Numbered from the stretch's first letter, positions 8,798 through 15,888 are shown. The stretch is 32,568 bases of DNA from an uncultured Burkholderiales bacterium (GCA_937873395.1 CALMYH010000123.1:1-32568); one strand, 5' to 3'. Notes: a model not told the origin generated them from the letters alone. Translations and numbers: made by a program.

Positions 8798-9385
8798 ATG
8801 AAGAAGAAACTGTTCGTCCTTGCCGCCCTCGTGGCGGCCCTCGGATCGACCGCCGGCACGGCCAGCGCGCAAGACGTGCTGACCGGCGACACGCGCCTGG
8901 CCTGCGAGGCGATCCTGTGCCTGTCGTCGGGCACGCGCCCGAGCGAATGCACCCCGTCGCTGTCGCGGTACTTCAACATCACGAAGCGTAAGCTCTCGGA
9001 CACGATCCGCGCCCGCCTGAACTTCCTCCAGCTTTGCCCGGTGGCGAGTCAGACGCCGGAAATGCAATCGCTCGTGTCGGCGATCTCGCGCGGCGCTGGC
9101 CGTTGCGACGCGCAGTCGCTGAACTCGACGTTGGTGATGTGGACGGGCGGCTACGACGATGGGCGCACGTACATCAGCAACCAGTTGCCTGACTACTGCG
9201 GGGCCTACACCGGCCACGCCTACACCGACTTCGCCAGCAGCGGCACGCTGCCGCGCTATGTCGGGACGCCAGAGCGGGGTGGGTATTGGGTCGAAGCGCG
9301 CGACTATGACCGCGCCCTGGCCGAGTACAACGAACGCATCCGGCGCGAGGACGAAGAGCGCCGCCGTCAGTCCTGGCTGAACTGA
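8798..9385 (+). CDS. trbM: TrbM, periplasmic conjugation protein
   Basis: Member of the TrbM family, exported proteins found in IncP-type mating systems; the exact biochemical role is not established. The 195-residue product matches the family length. It has a signal peptide (MKKKLFVLAALVAALGSTAG, cleavage after ASA) and then the characteristic DVLTGDTRLACEAILCLSSG segment. Several cysteines in the mature part (for example in LACEAILC, SECTPS, LQLCPV, RCDAQ and DYCGAY) suggest disulfide bonding in the periplasm. AAGGAG at 8783-8788 precedes the ATG, 17 bp after the trbL stop. Confidence 0.93.
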   Translation: MKKKLFVLAALVAALGSTAGTASAQDVLTGDTRLACEAILCLSSGTRPSECTPSLSRYFNITKRKLSDTIRARLNFLQLCPVASQTPEMQSLVSAISRGAGRCDAQSLNSTLVMWTGGYDDGRTYISNQLPDYCGAYTGHAYTDFASSGTLPRYVGTPERGGYWVEARDYDRALAEYNERIRREDEERRRQSWLN

Positions 9386-9398
9386 GGGAGGGGAGGGC

Positions 9399-10034
9399 AT
9401 GCCATTCTTCGCCGATCTGCCGCCGCAGCTCCAGGAGCGCGTCGTCTGCTCGATCTCGGCCGCCGTCAAGTACGAGGTGCCGGTCAACATCGTGTTGGCC
9501 GTCGCCGAGAAAGAGGGCGGCAAGCCGGGCCAGTGGGTGCGCAACTCGAATGGCACGCATGACGTTGGCCCGATGCAGTTCAACACGGCGTACCTGGGCG
9601 ACCTGGCCCGGTACGGCATTACGGCGAACGATGTGGCGGCCGCCGGCTGCTACTCGTTCGACCTGGCCGCCTGGCGACTGCGGATGCACATTCGCAACGA
9701 CAAGGGCGACCTCTGGACGAAGGCGGCGAACTACCACTCGCGCACGCCGCAGTACAACGCGGTGTACCGGGCCGACTTGATGCGCAAGGCGTCGAAGTGG
9801 GCCGATTGGCTCGAAGCTCGGTTCGTCACGCTTGACGTGACGAAGGCCGGGGCCACGCCCTCGATGCCCAGCCAGCCCGCGACGGTGGCCCAGCGGGCGA
9901 CGCCGGCGGCCAGGCCGGCACCAGCACCCCAGCAGGCCGCCCCGGCGGCCGCAGCAGTTCGCAGCGTGTCGGTGGCCGGCTACGTGCCCCGCACGGTGTC
10001 TTTCAACACTTCACGCGAGGGGTCGGCCGAGTAG
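9399..10034 (+). CDS. trbN: TrbN, lytic transglycosylase
   Basis: Specialised peptidoglycan lytic transglycosylase expected to open the cell wall locally for the secretion channel. The SLT-like domain occupies residues 15-115: VAVAEKEGG-type motif LAVAEKEGGKPGQW contains the likely catalytic Glu39, and THDVGPMQFNTAYL corresponds to the conserved GLMQ motif. WTKAANYHSRTPQYN is the third conserved block. The last about 75 residues are a Pro/Ala-rich tail. No cleavable signal peptide is obvious. A long purine tract GGGAGGGGAGGG lies before the ATG, 13 bp after trbM. VirB1 plays this role in Agrobacterium. Confidence 0.92.
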   Translation: MPFFADLPPQLQERVVCSISAAVKYEVPVNIVLAVAEKEGGKPGQWVRNSNGTHDVGPMQFNTAYLGDLARYGITANDVAAAGCYSFDLAAWRLRMHIRNDKGDLWTKAANYHSRTPQYNAVYRADLMRKASKWADWLEARFVTLDVTKAGATPSMPSQPATVAQRATPAARPAPAPQQAAPAAAAVRSVSVAGYVPRTVSFNTSREGSAE

Positions 10035-10048
10035 GCCGGCTCTTCCGA

Positions 10049-10061
10049 TTTAGCGGCTAAA
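10049..10061. promoter_or_regulatory. KorB operator immediately before trbO
   Basis: Perfect TTTAGCGGCTAAA palindrome ending one base before the trbO ATG at 10063, in the 28-bp gap between trbN and trbO. It occupies the place where a Shine-Dalgarno sequence would be; no purine-rich SD is visible there. It marks a KorB checkpoint between the core trb genes and trbO/trbP. Confidence 0.85.
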
Positions 10062-10062
10062 C

Positions 10063-10329
10063 ATGGACAAATTCCACGCCTTCATGATGCGGTACACGCT
10101 GGGCGTCGGCCGGTTGCTTCAAGCCTATTGCAAGTGGGCGGAAGGGCAGGCCAAGAACCAGCTCGATTTGCTTCTGCTGGGCCTCGGCCCGATCTTCGCC
10201 TTGGGCCTTCTGCTGTGGGCGCTGCCGGCGTGGATCGGCAAGCCCATCGCCTTCGTGCTCTCACTGCCAGCGCTCTACATCATCTTCCTGGTGCTGCGCG
10301 CCTACGCGATTCGCGGGGGCCGGCGCTGA
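10063..10329 (+). CDS. trbO: TrbO, small inner-membrane protein
   Basis: 88-residue protein, the same length as RK2 TrbO, which is not essential for conjugation in RK2 as far as established; its molecular function is unknown. The first 35 residues are amphipathic (MDKFHAFMMRYTLGVGR...). Two adjacent hydrophobic helices follow, about residues 40-55 (LLLGLGPIFALGLLLWAL) and 60-80 (AFVLSLPALYIIFLVL), and a basic C terminus (AIRGGRR). It would sit in the inner membrane as a hairpin. The stop overlaps the trbP start (TGATG). Confidence 0.88.
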   Translation: MDKFHAFMMRYTLGVGRLLQAYCKWAEGQAKNQLDLLLLGLGPIFALGLLLWALPAWIGKPIAFVLSLPALYIIFLVLRAYAIRGGRR

Positions 10330-11027
10330 TGAAGGCCCTGCGGATTCCTGATGGAACCGTCGAAGCGTTGAAGTGGCTCGCACTGGTTCTCATGACCGGC
10401 GATCACGTCAACAAGTACCTGTTCAACGCGACGCTGCCGGTGCTGTTCGAGGCCGGCCGCGTGGCGCTCCCCCTTTTCGTGTTCGTCCTGGCCTACAACC
10501 TGGCCCGGCCGGGCACGCTCGAACGCGGCGTGTACGGCCGCACCATGTCGCGCCTGGCGATGTTCGGCGCGCTGGCCTCCGTGCCCTTCGTGGCCCTCGG
10601 CGGCCTGTACGCCGGTTGGTGGCCGCTCAACGTGATGTTCACGCTGCTGGTCGTCACGGCCACGGCTTACCTGGTCGAACGTGGCGGCAAGCTGCACCTG
10701 GCGGCCGCCGGCGTGGTGTTCCTGGTCGGCGGCAGCTCGGTCGAATATTGGTGGCCGGCCGTGGCTTTCGGCCTGGCGGTGTGGTCGTACACGCGCCGGC
10801 CGAGCTGGGCCGCCGCGGCGGTCGCGGTGCTGGCCTGCGCGGCCCTGTGGTTCGTCAATCGCAACCTGTGGGCCTTGGCAGCCCTGCCGGTGCTCTTCCT
10901 GGCCTCGCGGGTGGATGTGCGCGTGCCGCGCCTGCGCTGGGCCTTCTACGCCTATTACCCGCTGCACCTGGCCTCGCTCTGGTTGATCCGCATCCCCATG
11001 AGCAAGGCCGGCTACCTGTTCTTCTGA
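10329..11027 (+). CDS. trbP: TrbP, TraX-family pilin-processing membrane protein
   Basis: Polytopic inner-membrane protein of the TraX family. In IncP plasmids TrbP acts on the pilin TrbC during maturation and cyclisation, while F-plasmid TraX acetylates pilin. The 232-residue product (RK2 232) opens with DGTVEALKWLALVLMTGDHVNK, the TraX signature region with a conserved GDH. It contains seven or so hydrophobic segments and ends with FYAYYPLHLASLWLIR, a conserved C-terminal block. The start overlaps the trbO stop; upstream in-frame starts inside trbO are rejected because the family begins at this methionine. Its substrate gene trbC lies outside the window, and the protease TraF that also processes pilin is in the other tra block. 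Confidence 0.92.
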   Translation: MKALRIPDGTVEALKWLALVLMTGDHVNKYLFNATLPVLFEAGRVALPLFVFVLAYNLARPGTLERGVYGRTMSRLAMFGALASVPFVALGGLYAGWWPLNVMFTLLVVTATAYLVERGGKLHLAAAGVVFLVGGSSVEYWWPAVAFGLAVWSYTRRPSWAAAAVAVLACAALWFVNRNLWALAALPVLFLASRVDVRVPRLRWAFYAYYPLHLASLWLIRIPMSKAGYLFF

Positions 11028-11042
11028 TTGGAGTCCTGCCCC

Positions 11043-11474
11043 ATGCGAAAACCCGCTCTTCTGGCCCTCTCTCTGGCGTTCCTGGTCAGCGCGCAAAGCG
11101 CACTGGCCGCCGGCGACGCCGGCAACTTCGGCACGCCGATCAAGTCCGGCGTATCGGTGTCCTTCCCCGACAGCAGCGCGACATTCCAGCCGACGCCAGA
11201 GGCCCTGGAGCTGCTGGCCGACGCTAGGAATGCGGCGATCATCTACATCAGCGGGCGCACCAGCACACTACGGCCCAGCGCGGCCGATGAGGCCCTTGCA
11301 CTACGCCGTGCGCTCTCGGCCAGGTCGTACTTGGTGGCGCGCGGCGTCTCGCCGCTCAAGATCATGGTGAACTTCGCATCGGCCGCCGATTTCGTGGCAG
11401 ACAACTCGACGGCCGAGGGCCGGCGCGAGAACCAGCGCGTGGACATTGAGGTGGTCTACATCCCCACCTACTGA
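11043..11474 (+). CDS. upf30.5: Small OmpA-like exported protein
   Basis: 143-residue exported protein with an OmpA-like C-terminal domain. It has a signal peptide (MRKPALLALSLAFLVSAQSALA). The mature protein contains SFPDSSATFQPTPEALELL, then ISGRTSTLRPSAADEALALR and a terminal ENQRVDIEVVYI, which is the pattern of the peptidoglycan-binding OmpA/MotB fold (the usual NxxLSxxRA helix is represented by ADEALALRRALSARSYL). It starts 16 bp after trbP with GGAG upstream and is co-directional with trb. The name upf30.5 is recalled from the R751/RK2 maps for the gene in this place. Its role is unknown; cell-wall attachment or surface modification of the host is inference. Confidence 0.8.
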   Translation: MRKPALLALSLAFLVSAQSALAAGDAGNFGTPIKSGVSVSFPDSSATFQPTPEALELLADARNAAIIYISGRTSTLRPSAADEALALRRALSARSYLVARGVSPLKIMVNFASAADFVADNSTAEGRRENQRVDIEVVYIPTY

Positions 11475-11482
11475 GCGATCCG

Positions 11483-11594
11483 GCATCGCCATTCCTGGCG
11501 GTGCTGCAGGTCGCTCCAGCAGCTTCGCATCGTCGGCTCTGACGATGCAGGCCCGGCCGGCTTCCCTTGACAGCATCGCCATTTCTGACGATGC
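11483..11594. repeat. Hairpin repeat cluster A (three units)
   Basis: Three inverted repeats between upf30.5 and the methylase gene. Unit 1 is at 11483-11504 (GCATCGCCA / TTCC / TGGCGGTGC, one G-T wobble). Unit 2 is at 11527-11548 (perfect arms GCATCGTC and GACGATGC, loop GGCTCT). Unit 3 is at 11573-11594 (GCATCGCCA / TTTC / TGACGATGC, with flanking A and T extending the stem). Units are spaced 44 and 46 bp start to start. None is followed by a T tract, so they are not ordinary terminators. The same family recurs at 13279-13497 and 27512-27673. Confidence 0.88.
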
Positions 11595-11628
11595 TGGCCA
11601 AGTCCCGATTTACTCCAGGAAGAAGGCC

Positions 11629-12303
11629 ATGAGATACCCCGGCGGCAAGGGCGGTGCCGGCGTCTACCAGACGATCATCAACAACATCCCGCCTCACGAC
11701 ACGTACATCGAAACGCACCTGGGCGGCGGCAACATCCTGGAGCGCAAGCGGCCCGCTGCCCGCAGCGTCGGCATCGACGTTGATCCCGAGGTGATCGAGG
11801 TCTGGCAGCAGCTCGACGTGCCCGGCCTGGAGCTGCACCACGGCGACGCCGTGGCCTGGCTGGAGTCCCACCAGTTCACCGGCTCCGAGTTCGTCTACGC
11901 CGATCCGCCCTACGTGATGGACAGCCGGCGCGGCGGCAAGCTATACCGCCACGAATACGACGACGCCGACCACGTGCGGCTGCTCGACGTGCTGGCCGGC
12001 TTGCCGTGCGCGGTGATGGTGTCGGGCTACAGCTCAACGATCTATGACAGCTCTCCCTTGGCGTCATGGAGAACCATCGACTTCAACGCGATGACGCGCG
12101 GCGGCATCGCTATCGAACGGCTGTGGATGAACTACCCCGAGCCGGCCGAGCTGCACGATCTGCGCTACCTCGGCAGCAACTTCCGCGAGCGCGAGCGCAT
12201 CAAGCGGAAGAAAGCCCGCTGGCAAGCGAAGCTCGCCAAGCTCGATCCGCTGGAGCGGGCGGCGATCATGGAATGCCTGCGCGAGCTGGAGGCGGCCGAG
12301 TAG
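11629..12303 (+). CDS. upf31.0: Orphan D12-class adenine DNA methyltransferase
   Basis: Dam-like N6-adenine methyltransferase of 224 residues. The conserved motifs are in the order expected for the D12/alpha class: YPGGKGG (motif X) at residues 3-9, ETHLGGGNIL (motif I, AdoMet binding) at about 29-38 with the acidic GIDVDP following, and YADPPYVMD (catalytic motif IV, DPPY) at about 91-99. The C terminus is basic and helical. The ATG at 11629 is preceded by AGGAAGAAGG; upstream in-frame codons run through the hairpin cluster and are not family-like. No restriction endonuclease gene is nearby, so it is an orphan methylase that may protect the plasmid from host restriction. The recognition sequence cannot be deduced. 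The next gene, parA, converges on it with a 1-bp gap. Confidence 0.9.
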   Translation: MRYPGGKGGAGVYQTIINNIPPHDTYIETHLGGGNILERKRPAARSVGIDVDPEVIEVWQQLDVPGLELHHGDAVAWLESHQFTGSEFVYADPPYVMDSRRGGKLYRHEYDDADHVRLLDVLAGLPCAVMVSGYSSTIYDSSPLASWRTIDFNAMTRGGIAIERLWMNYPEPAELHDLRYLGSNFRERERIKRKKARWQAKLAKLDPLERAAIMECLRELEAAE

Positions 12304-12304
12304 G

Positions 12305-13156
12305 TCACGCCTGCGCCTGGTTGTGCAGCGCCCATACGCGCTTGACCTGGCTTTCACTGCACCCGGCCAGCCTGGCCGTCTCTGGAATGCTGTGGCCTGC
12401 GCTGCGCAGCGCCACGATGCGTTCATGCACCTTTGTGTTGGCCTTGCGGCCGGTGTAGCGGCCGGCGTCCTTCGCCAGCTCGACGCCCTGCCGCTGCCGC
12501 TCGCGGCGATCCTCGTAGTCGTCGCGGGCCATCTGCAACGCCAGCTTCAAAAGCATGTCCTGGATCGACTCCAGCACCACCTTTGCCACGCCCTTCGCCT
12601 CGGCGGCCAGGTCGGATAGATCGACCACGCCAGGGACAGCCAGGCGCGCGCCCTGGGCGCGGATCGAGGCCACGAGGCGTTCGGCCTCGGGCAGCGGCAG
12701 GCGGCTGATGCGGTCGATCTTCTCCGCAACGACGACTTCACCGGGTTGCAGGTCGCCGATCATGCGCAGCAGCTCGGCGCGATCGGCGCGAGCGCCCGAA
12801 GCCTTCTCGCGGTAGATGCCGGCGACGTAGAAGCCGGCGGCCCTGGTGCTCTCCACGATGGCGGCCTGCCTGGTCAAGTCCTGCTCGTCGGTGCTGACGC
12901 GCAAGTAGATGCGCGCGACCTTGAAAGCGACGCCGGCGGCCTGGTGCTCGGTCGGCGTCCGCATGATGCGGTCGGCACCTTCGACCAGGCCATCGCCGCC
13001 GACGCGCAGCGGTGGCGTCTTGGCGAGCGCCTGGCGCGCTGCGCGTGACTGGCGCGGCATGGCCGCAATCTGTGTTTCCTGGGCGGTGCGCGGCGTGATG
13101 ATCGCGCTGCGCTTCGCCTTGGTCTTGCCTGGGAAGTAGCCGTTGCGGCTGGTCAT
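12305..13156 (-). CDS. parA: ParA, serine resolvase (multimer resolution)
   Basis: Small serine recombinase of the resolvase/invertase family, expected to resolve plasmid multimers at an adjacent res site. The catalytic domain starts at about residue 80 with VARIYLRVSTDEQDLTRQ (the Ser of RVST is the nucleophile). It continues with VVAEKIDRISRLPLPEAERL (conserved arginines) and ends in a C-terminal helix-turn-helix, HSIPETARLAGCSESQVKRVW. An extra N-terminal stretch of about 64 basic residues precedes the usual start. GGAGG at 13162-13166 supports the ATG at 13156, and the extension keeps high GC at third positions. A shorter version from ATG 12964 (219 residues) is possible but lacks a good ribosome-binding site. 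The gene faces upf31.0 and shows no disruption. Confidence 0.88.
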   Translation of the reverse strand: MTSRNGYFPGKTKAKRSAIITPRTAQETQIAAMPRQSRAARQALAKTPPLRVGGDGLVEGADRIMRTPTEHQAAGVAFKVARIYLRVSTDEQDLTRQAAIVESTRAAGFYVAGIYREKASGARADRAELLRMIGDLQPGEVVVAEKIDRISRLPLPEAERLVASIRAQGARLAVPGVVDLSDLAAEAKGVAKVVLESIQDMLLKLALQMARDDYEDRRERQRQGVELAKDAGRYTGRKANTKVHERIVALRSAGHSIPETARLAGCSESQVKRVWALHNQAQA

Positions 13157-13163
13157 GGGTTCC

Positions 13164-13200
13164 TCCGGTCATTTTGGGTATACGCAAAGTGTCCGGTCAT
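13164..13200. promoter_or_regulatory. Candidate res crossover site / parA operator
   Basis: Just upstream of parA lies an imperfect palindrome TTTTGGGTATACGCAAAG (13172-13189; 7 of 9 positions symmetrical about TA/TA). It is flanked by direct 9-bp copies of TCCGGTCAT at 13164-13172 and 13192-13200. Serine resolvases cut at a central dinucleotide in such dyads and the site usually lies next to the resolvase gene, so this could be res subsite I and also the parA promoter region (TATACC reads as a -10 on the minus strand). The call is by position and symmetry only; accessory subsites were not clearly delimited. Confidence 0.4.
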
Positions 13201-13278
13201 GCTACCCCCGGCCAAAAAGGCCGTCATGCGATTTATCTTGGCCGGGTCGTTATTGGCGGGTCTAAATGGCCGCTCCGT

Positions 13279-13497
13279 GGATCTCATCGCCAGAAATGGC
13301 GATGCGAGATCCAGGGCAGGGCGGCCGCCATCGTCAGACCTGGCGATGGTCGACGCCGGCGCGCATCGTCGGATGTGGCGATGCGAGCTCGAGGTCGGTG
13401 GCCACCGCCGGCGACCTGGTGCCATCGTCGGCAATGGCGATGCTGCAGCTCGACGTGCGCGGCCTGGTCGTCTCGGCATCGTCGGATGCGGCGATGC
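13279..13497. repeat. Hairpin repeat cluster B (five units)
   Basis: Part of the 488-bp region without genes between parA and traC. Unit 1 (13285-13304) is CATCGCCA / GAAA / TGGCGATG, a perfect stem, extended outward by GGATCTC and GAGATCC (13279-13312) with a 2-nt bulge. Unit 2 is at 13328-13349 (loop GACC), unit 3 at 13363-13384 (loop GATG), unit 4 at 13423-13442 (loop GCAA) and unit 5 at 13476-13497 (loop GATG). A degenerate sixth copy (CACCGCCG...CTGGTG) lies at about 13403-13421. Spacers carry short palindromes such as GTCGAC, CTCGAG and CTGCAG. No T tracts follow. Confidence 0.88.
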
Positions 13498-13509
13498 TCG
13501 AGCGAGGCG

Positions 13510-13540
13510 AAAAAAAACCGCCTCGGGGTGTCCGAGGCGG
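13510..13540 (-). terminator. Rho-independent terminator of the traC end of the Tra1 operon
   Basis: Reading the minus strand, a 9-bp perfect stem CCGCCTCGG / CCGAGGCGG with a 5-nt loop (13518-13540) is followed by eight T residues (A tract at 13510-13517). It lies about 100 bp past the traC stop and ends the long leftward transcript before the repeats and parA. Confidence 0.9.
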
Positions 13541-13556
13541 CAAGTCTGCATGCGGT

Positions 13557-13602
13557 TCAGGGAGGAAGAAACCGCGCCGGCGATCAGGGAGGAAAACCGC
13601 GC
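13557..13602. repeat. Short direct repeat between terminator and traC
   Basis: Two near-identical copies, TCAGGGAGGAA-GA-AACCGCGC at 13557-13577 and TCAGGGAGGAAAACCGCGC at 13584-13602, differ by a 2-bp indel. They lie in the untranslated 3' part of the traC message. No function is evident; they complete the description of the gene-free 13157-13644 interval. Confidence 0.6.
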
Positions 13603-13644
13603 GGCCTGATGTGCAGCTCGGCCACTTTAGCCGGATTTTTCGAC

Positions 13645-15888
13645 TTATCCGATGCGAGCGGCCCGCCGTGGGCGCTGCTCGATCTGCTGTTGCTTTTTCT
13701 CGACGTGCTTCTGCTCCTGGTGCTGCTGCTCGTCGCGCTGCACCTGGCTGATGGCCGCGCCGATCTGCCGCTTCACGCCCTCGATGCCCAGCTCGCTCTT
13801 GTGCGCCAAGTCGTTGAAGTCGGTGTGCTGCTTCATCGTGGACAGCGCCGCGATCTGCGCGCCGCTCAACATCGACGCCTTGAGCTTGGCCGCCTCGTCG
13901 CCGGCCAGCTCGACCTTGCCGGCGGCGGCGTCGGCAAGGCGCTGCTCGGCGCGCAGGTGGGTCTTGAAGCTGTCGGGCGTGATGGCGGGCAAGTCGCGCG
14001 GGTAGGTGTTCTCGGCCGGCGCGAAGATCGGGAAGATCGCCTTGCCGCCCACGGCCTGGGCGGCCGCCTCGGCCTTCTCCCGGCCGGGGTTGTTGCCGTG
14101 GGTCATGACCAGGTGCCGGTCGTCGTCGCCGGCGATGATGATCGGCTTGTCCGGGAACTTGGCGTGCAGCGCCTTCGCCACGGCCTCAAGGTTGCCGCTG
14201 TCGAAGGCGGCGACCGTGGCGTGGCCCACGGCCTCGGCCACCTGGGCCGCCGTGGCGTAGCCCTCCGAGATCACCAGCGCCGGCGCGGCCGCCAGGGCGT
14301 CCATGCCGCCGACCGGGTGGAAGCATCCTTCCTTCTTCGAGTCCTTGGCGAACCGCTTAGTGCCGTCCTCCTGGATGTATTGCATCGTCCATTGCTTGCC
14401 CTCTGCGTCGAAGGCCGGGATGTAGGTCTTCTGGCCTTCGCGGTCGGTCATCACGCCGGCCTGCGCCTGGATGCCTTTGGCTTGCAGGTAGGGCGTCGGC
14501 TGCTCGATGGGCACGAGGTCGGCCATCTGCCGACCGACGCGCTGCGCGGTGGCCTCCTGGGCCTTGTCCTGCTCGACGGCTCGCTGTGCCAGCTTCTCGG
14601 CCGCCTCGGCCTGGAGCTTGGCCTTCTCCTGGTCGCTCAAGGCGTAGCCCTTGCTCTTCCAGGTAATGTCCGTGCCGGTCTTGTTGTTGATGATCCGCCC
14701 GGCCGGGTGCCCGTCCAGGTGGCCCACGTAGAAGCCATCGAGCGCGCCCTTCTTGCCGCCCTCGACCGGCACGCGGTGCCGCTTGCCATCCATGATCGGG
14801 TGATCGCCCTGGGCGTTGCTGCCGGTGAACAGGCCGGCGCTGCGCATGGCCTCGGCGAACTCTTCCCTTGGCGTCATCGCTGGCCCTTGCTGGGCCTGCA
14901 CGTTCTCGGGCTTCCAGCGTTCGAGCTTCGCCGCGTCGGCGCGCGGGCCGACATACCAGGACTTCGCGGCCTTGTCCCAAAGCGCGCCGGCGGCCTTGGC
15001 CGCGTTGCGCTGCTCGTAGGGCACGGCCAGGTACTGGCGGGCCTGCTGGGCCTGCTGCGCGGGCTTCTGCGCCTCGCCCTGGGCTTCGGGTGCCGGCTGG
15101 GCCGAACGCGGCTCTACGGCCGCTGTAGCGGCTCCCTGCGCCCATTTGGCGAAGGGAGCGGCATCGGTGCCCGGCGGCACGTACCAGGACTGTTGCTGCC
15201 GATCCCAACGCGCCCCGAGGCTCTTGGCCTCGTCCTTCTCCTTGTACGGCACGTTGATGTACTGCCGTTCGGGCTTCTCGGCCTGCGGCTGCGCCTGCTG
15301 CCGCTCGCGTTCCTGGCGCTCCAGCTCGGCCGCGCGGCGCTGCGCGTCGCTGTCGTTGAGCATGGCCGACGCCTCGGCGGTCTTGCGTGCCTCTTTAGCG
15401 GCTGAAATGTCCTCTTCGGTCGCGTTGGGGTCGCGCCGTACACGCTCTTCCTGCACGCGGGCCAGCTTGGCGGCGCGCTCGTGCTGGTTGTCGGTGCCCA
15501 GCGCATCGACCAGGTGCAGGCGCTCGGTCAGAGCCTCGGCCTGGCCCTCGGTGCGGGTGCCGGCGACGAAGGCAAAGGCGTCCTCGCCGAACTGCGCATC
15601 GGCCTTGCGCGCGTAGACCTGGAACGCCTGCGGCTCGATGCCGGCCTGGGCGGCATCGACGGTCTGGCCGTCCTGCTCGGCCACGCCGACGATGCGCAGC
15701 TCTCCGCTCCAGTCGGGCGGCAGCTCAACGCCAAGGTGTTGACGGGTCGCGTCGGCGAACGCCTGGCCGTCGATCTCGCCGGCGGCGAGCTGCCGGCGCG
15801 CGGCGGCGGCCTGCTCGATGCCCTGCACCGCGTCGGCAGGATGGGCGGCCAGCAGGGCGGCCGCCTGGTCGTTGGTCGGTGGGGTCAT
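13645..15888 (-). CDS. traC2: TraC2, internal-start primase product
   Basis: In-frame internal initiation within traC. On the minus strand the ATG at 15888 (codon 702, MTPPTNDQAAALL) is preceded by a strong AGGAGG six bases upstream, giving a 747-residue protein. RP4 is known to make two TraC proteins from nested starts, the shorter of about 80 kDa, and this length fits. The product keeps the DUF5710-like repeats and the Toprim EGYATA region but lacks both HExxH motifs and the ArdC region, separating primase from the putative antirestriction module. Evidence is the ribosome-binding site plus family precedent. Confidence 0.7.
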   Translation of the reverse strand: MTPPTNDQAAALLAAHPADAVQGIEQAAAARRQLAAGEIDGQAFADATRQHLGVELPPDWSGELRIVGVAEQDGQTVDAAQAGIEPQAFQVYARKADAQFGEDAFAFVAGTRTEGQAEALTERLHLVDALGTDNQHERAAKLARVQEERVRRDPNATEEDISAAKEARKTAEASAMLNDSDAQRRAAELERQERERQQAQPQAEKPERQYINVPYKEKDEAKSLGARWDRQQQSWYVPPGTDAAPFAKWAQGAATAAVEPRSAQPAPEAQGEAQKPAQQAQQARQYLAVPYEQRNAAKAAGALWDKAAKSWYVGPRADAAKLERWKPENVQAQQGPAMTPREEFAEAMRSAGLFTGSNAQGDHPIMDGKRHRVPVEGGKKGALDGFYVGHLDGHPAGRIINNKTGTDITWKSKGYALSDQEKAKLQAEAAEKLAQRAVEQDKAQEATAQRVGRQMADLVPIEQPTPYLQAKGIQAQAGVMTDREGQKTYIPAFDAEGKQWTMQYIQEDGTKRFAKDSKKEGCFHPVGGMDALAAAPALVISEGYATAAQVAEAVGHATVAAFDSGNLEAVAKALHAKFPDKPIIIAGDDDRHLVMTHGNNPGREKAEAAAQAVGGKAIFPIFAPAENTYPRDLPAITPDSFKTHLRAEQRLADAAAGKVELAGDEAAKLKASMLSGAQIAALSTMKQHTDFNDLAHKSELGIEGVKRQIGAAISQVQRDEQQHQEQKHVEKKQQQIEQRPRRAARIG

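Noticed and set aside
12066-13139. Several plus-strand frames opposite parA
   Set aside because: They are antisense shadows of the resolvase gene without ribosome-binding sites or known domains.
13279-13497. CRISPR array or integron attC sites
   Set aside because: The repeats are short palindromes with irregular 35-59-bp spacing and variable loops, not direct repeats with uniform unique spacers. No cas genes, integrase or attC R/L core sites are present.
13174-15405. Long plus-strand open frame of 743 codons opposite traC
   Set aside because: It is antisense to a well-supported primase gene, has Leu/Gly/Arg/Val-biased composition expected from the complementary strand of GC-rich coding DNA, and shows no domain.
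15394-15406. KorB operator inside traC
   Set aside because: TTTAGCGGCTGAA has one mismatch in the conserved arm and lies within coding sequence; not listed as a site, although mentioned beside the in-gene exact sites.
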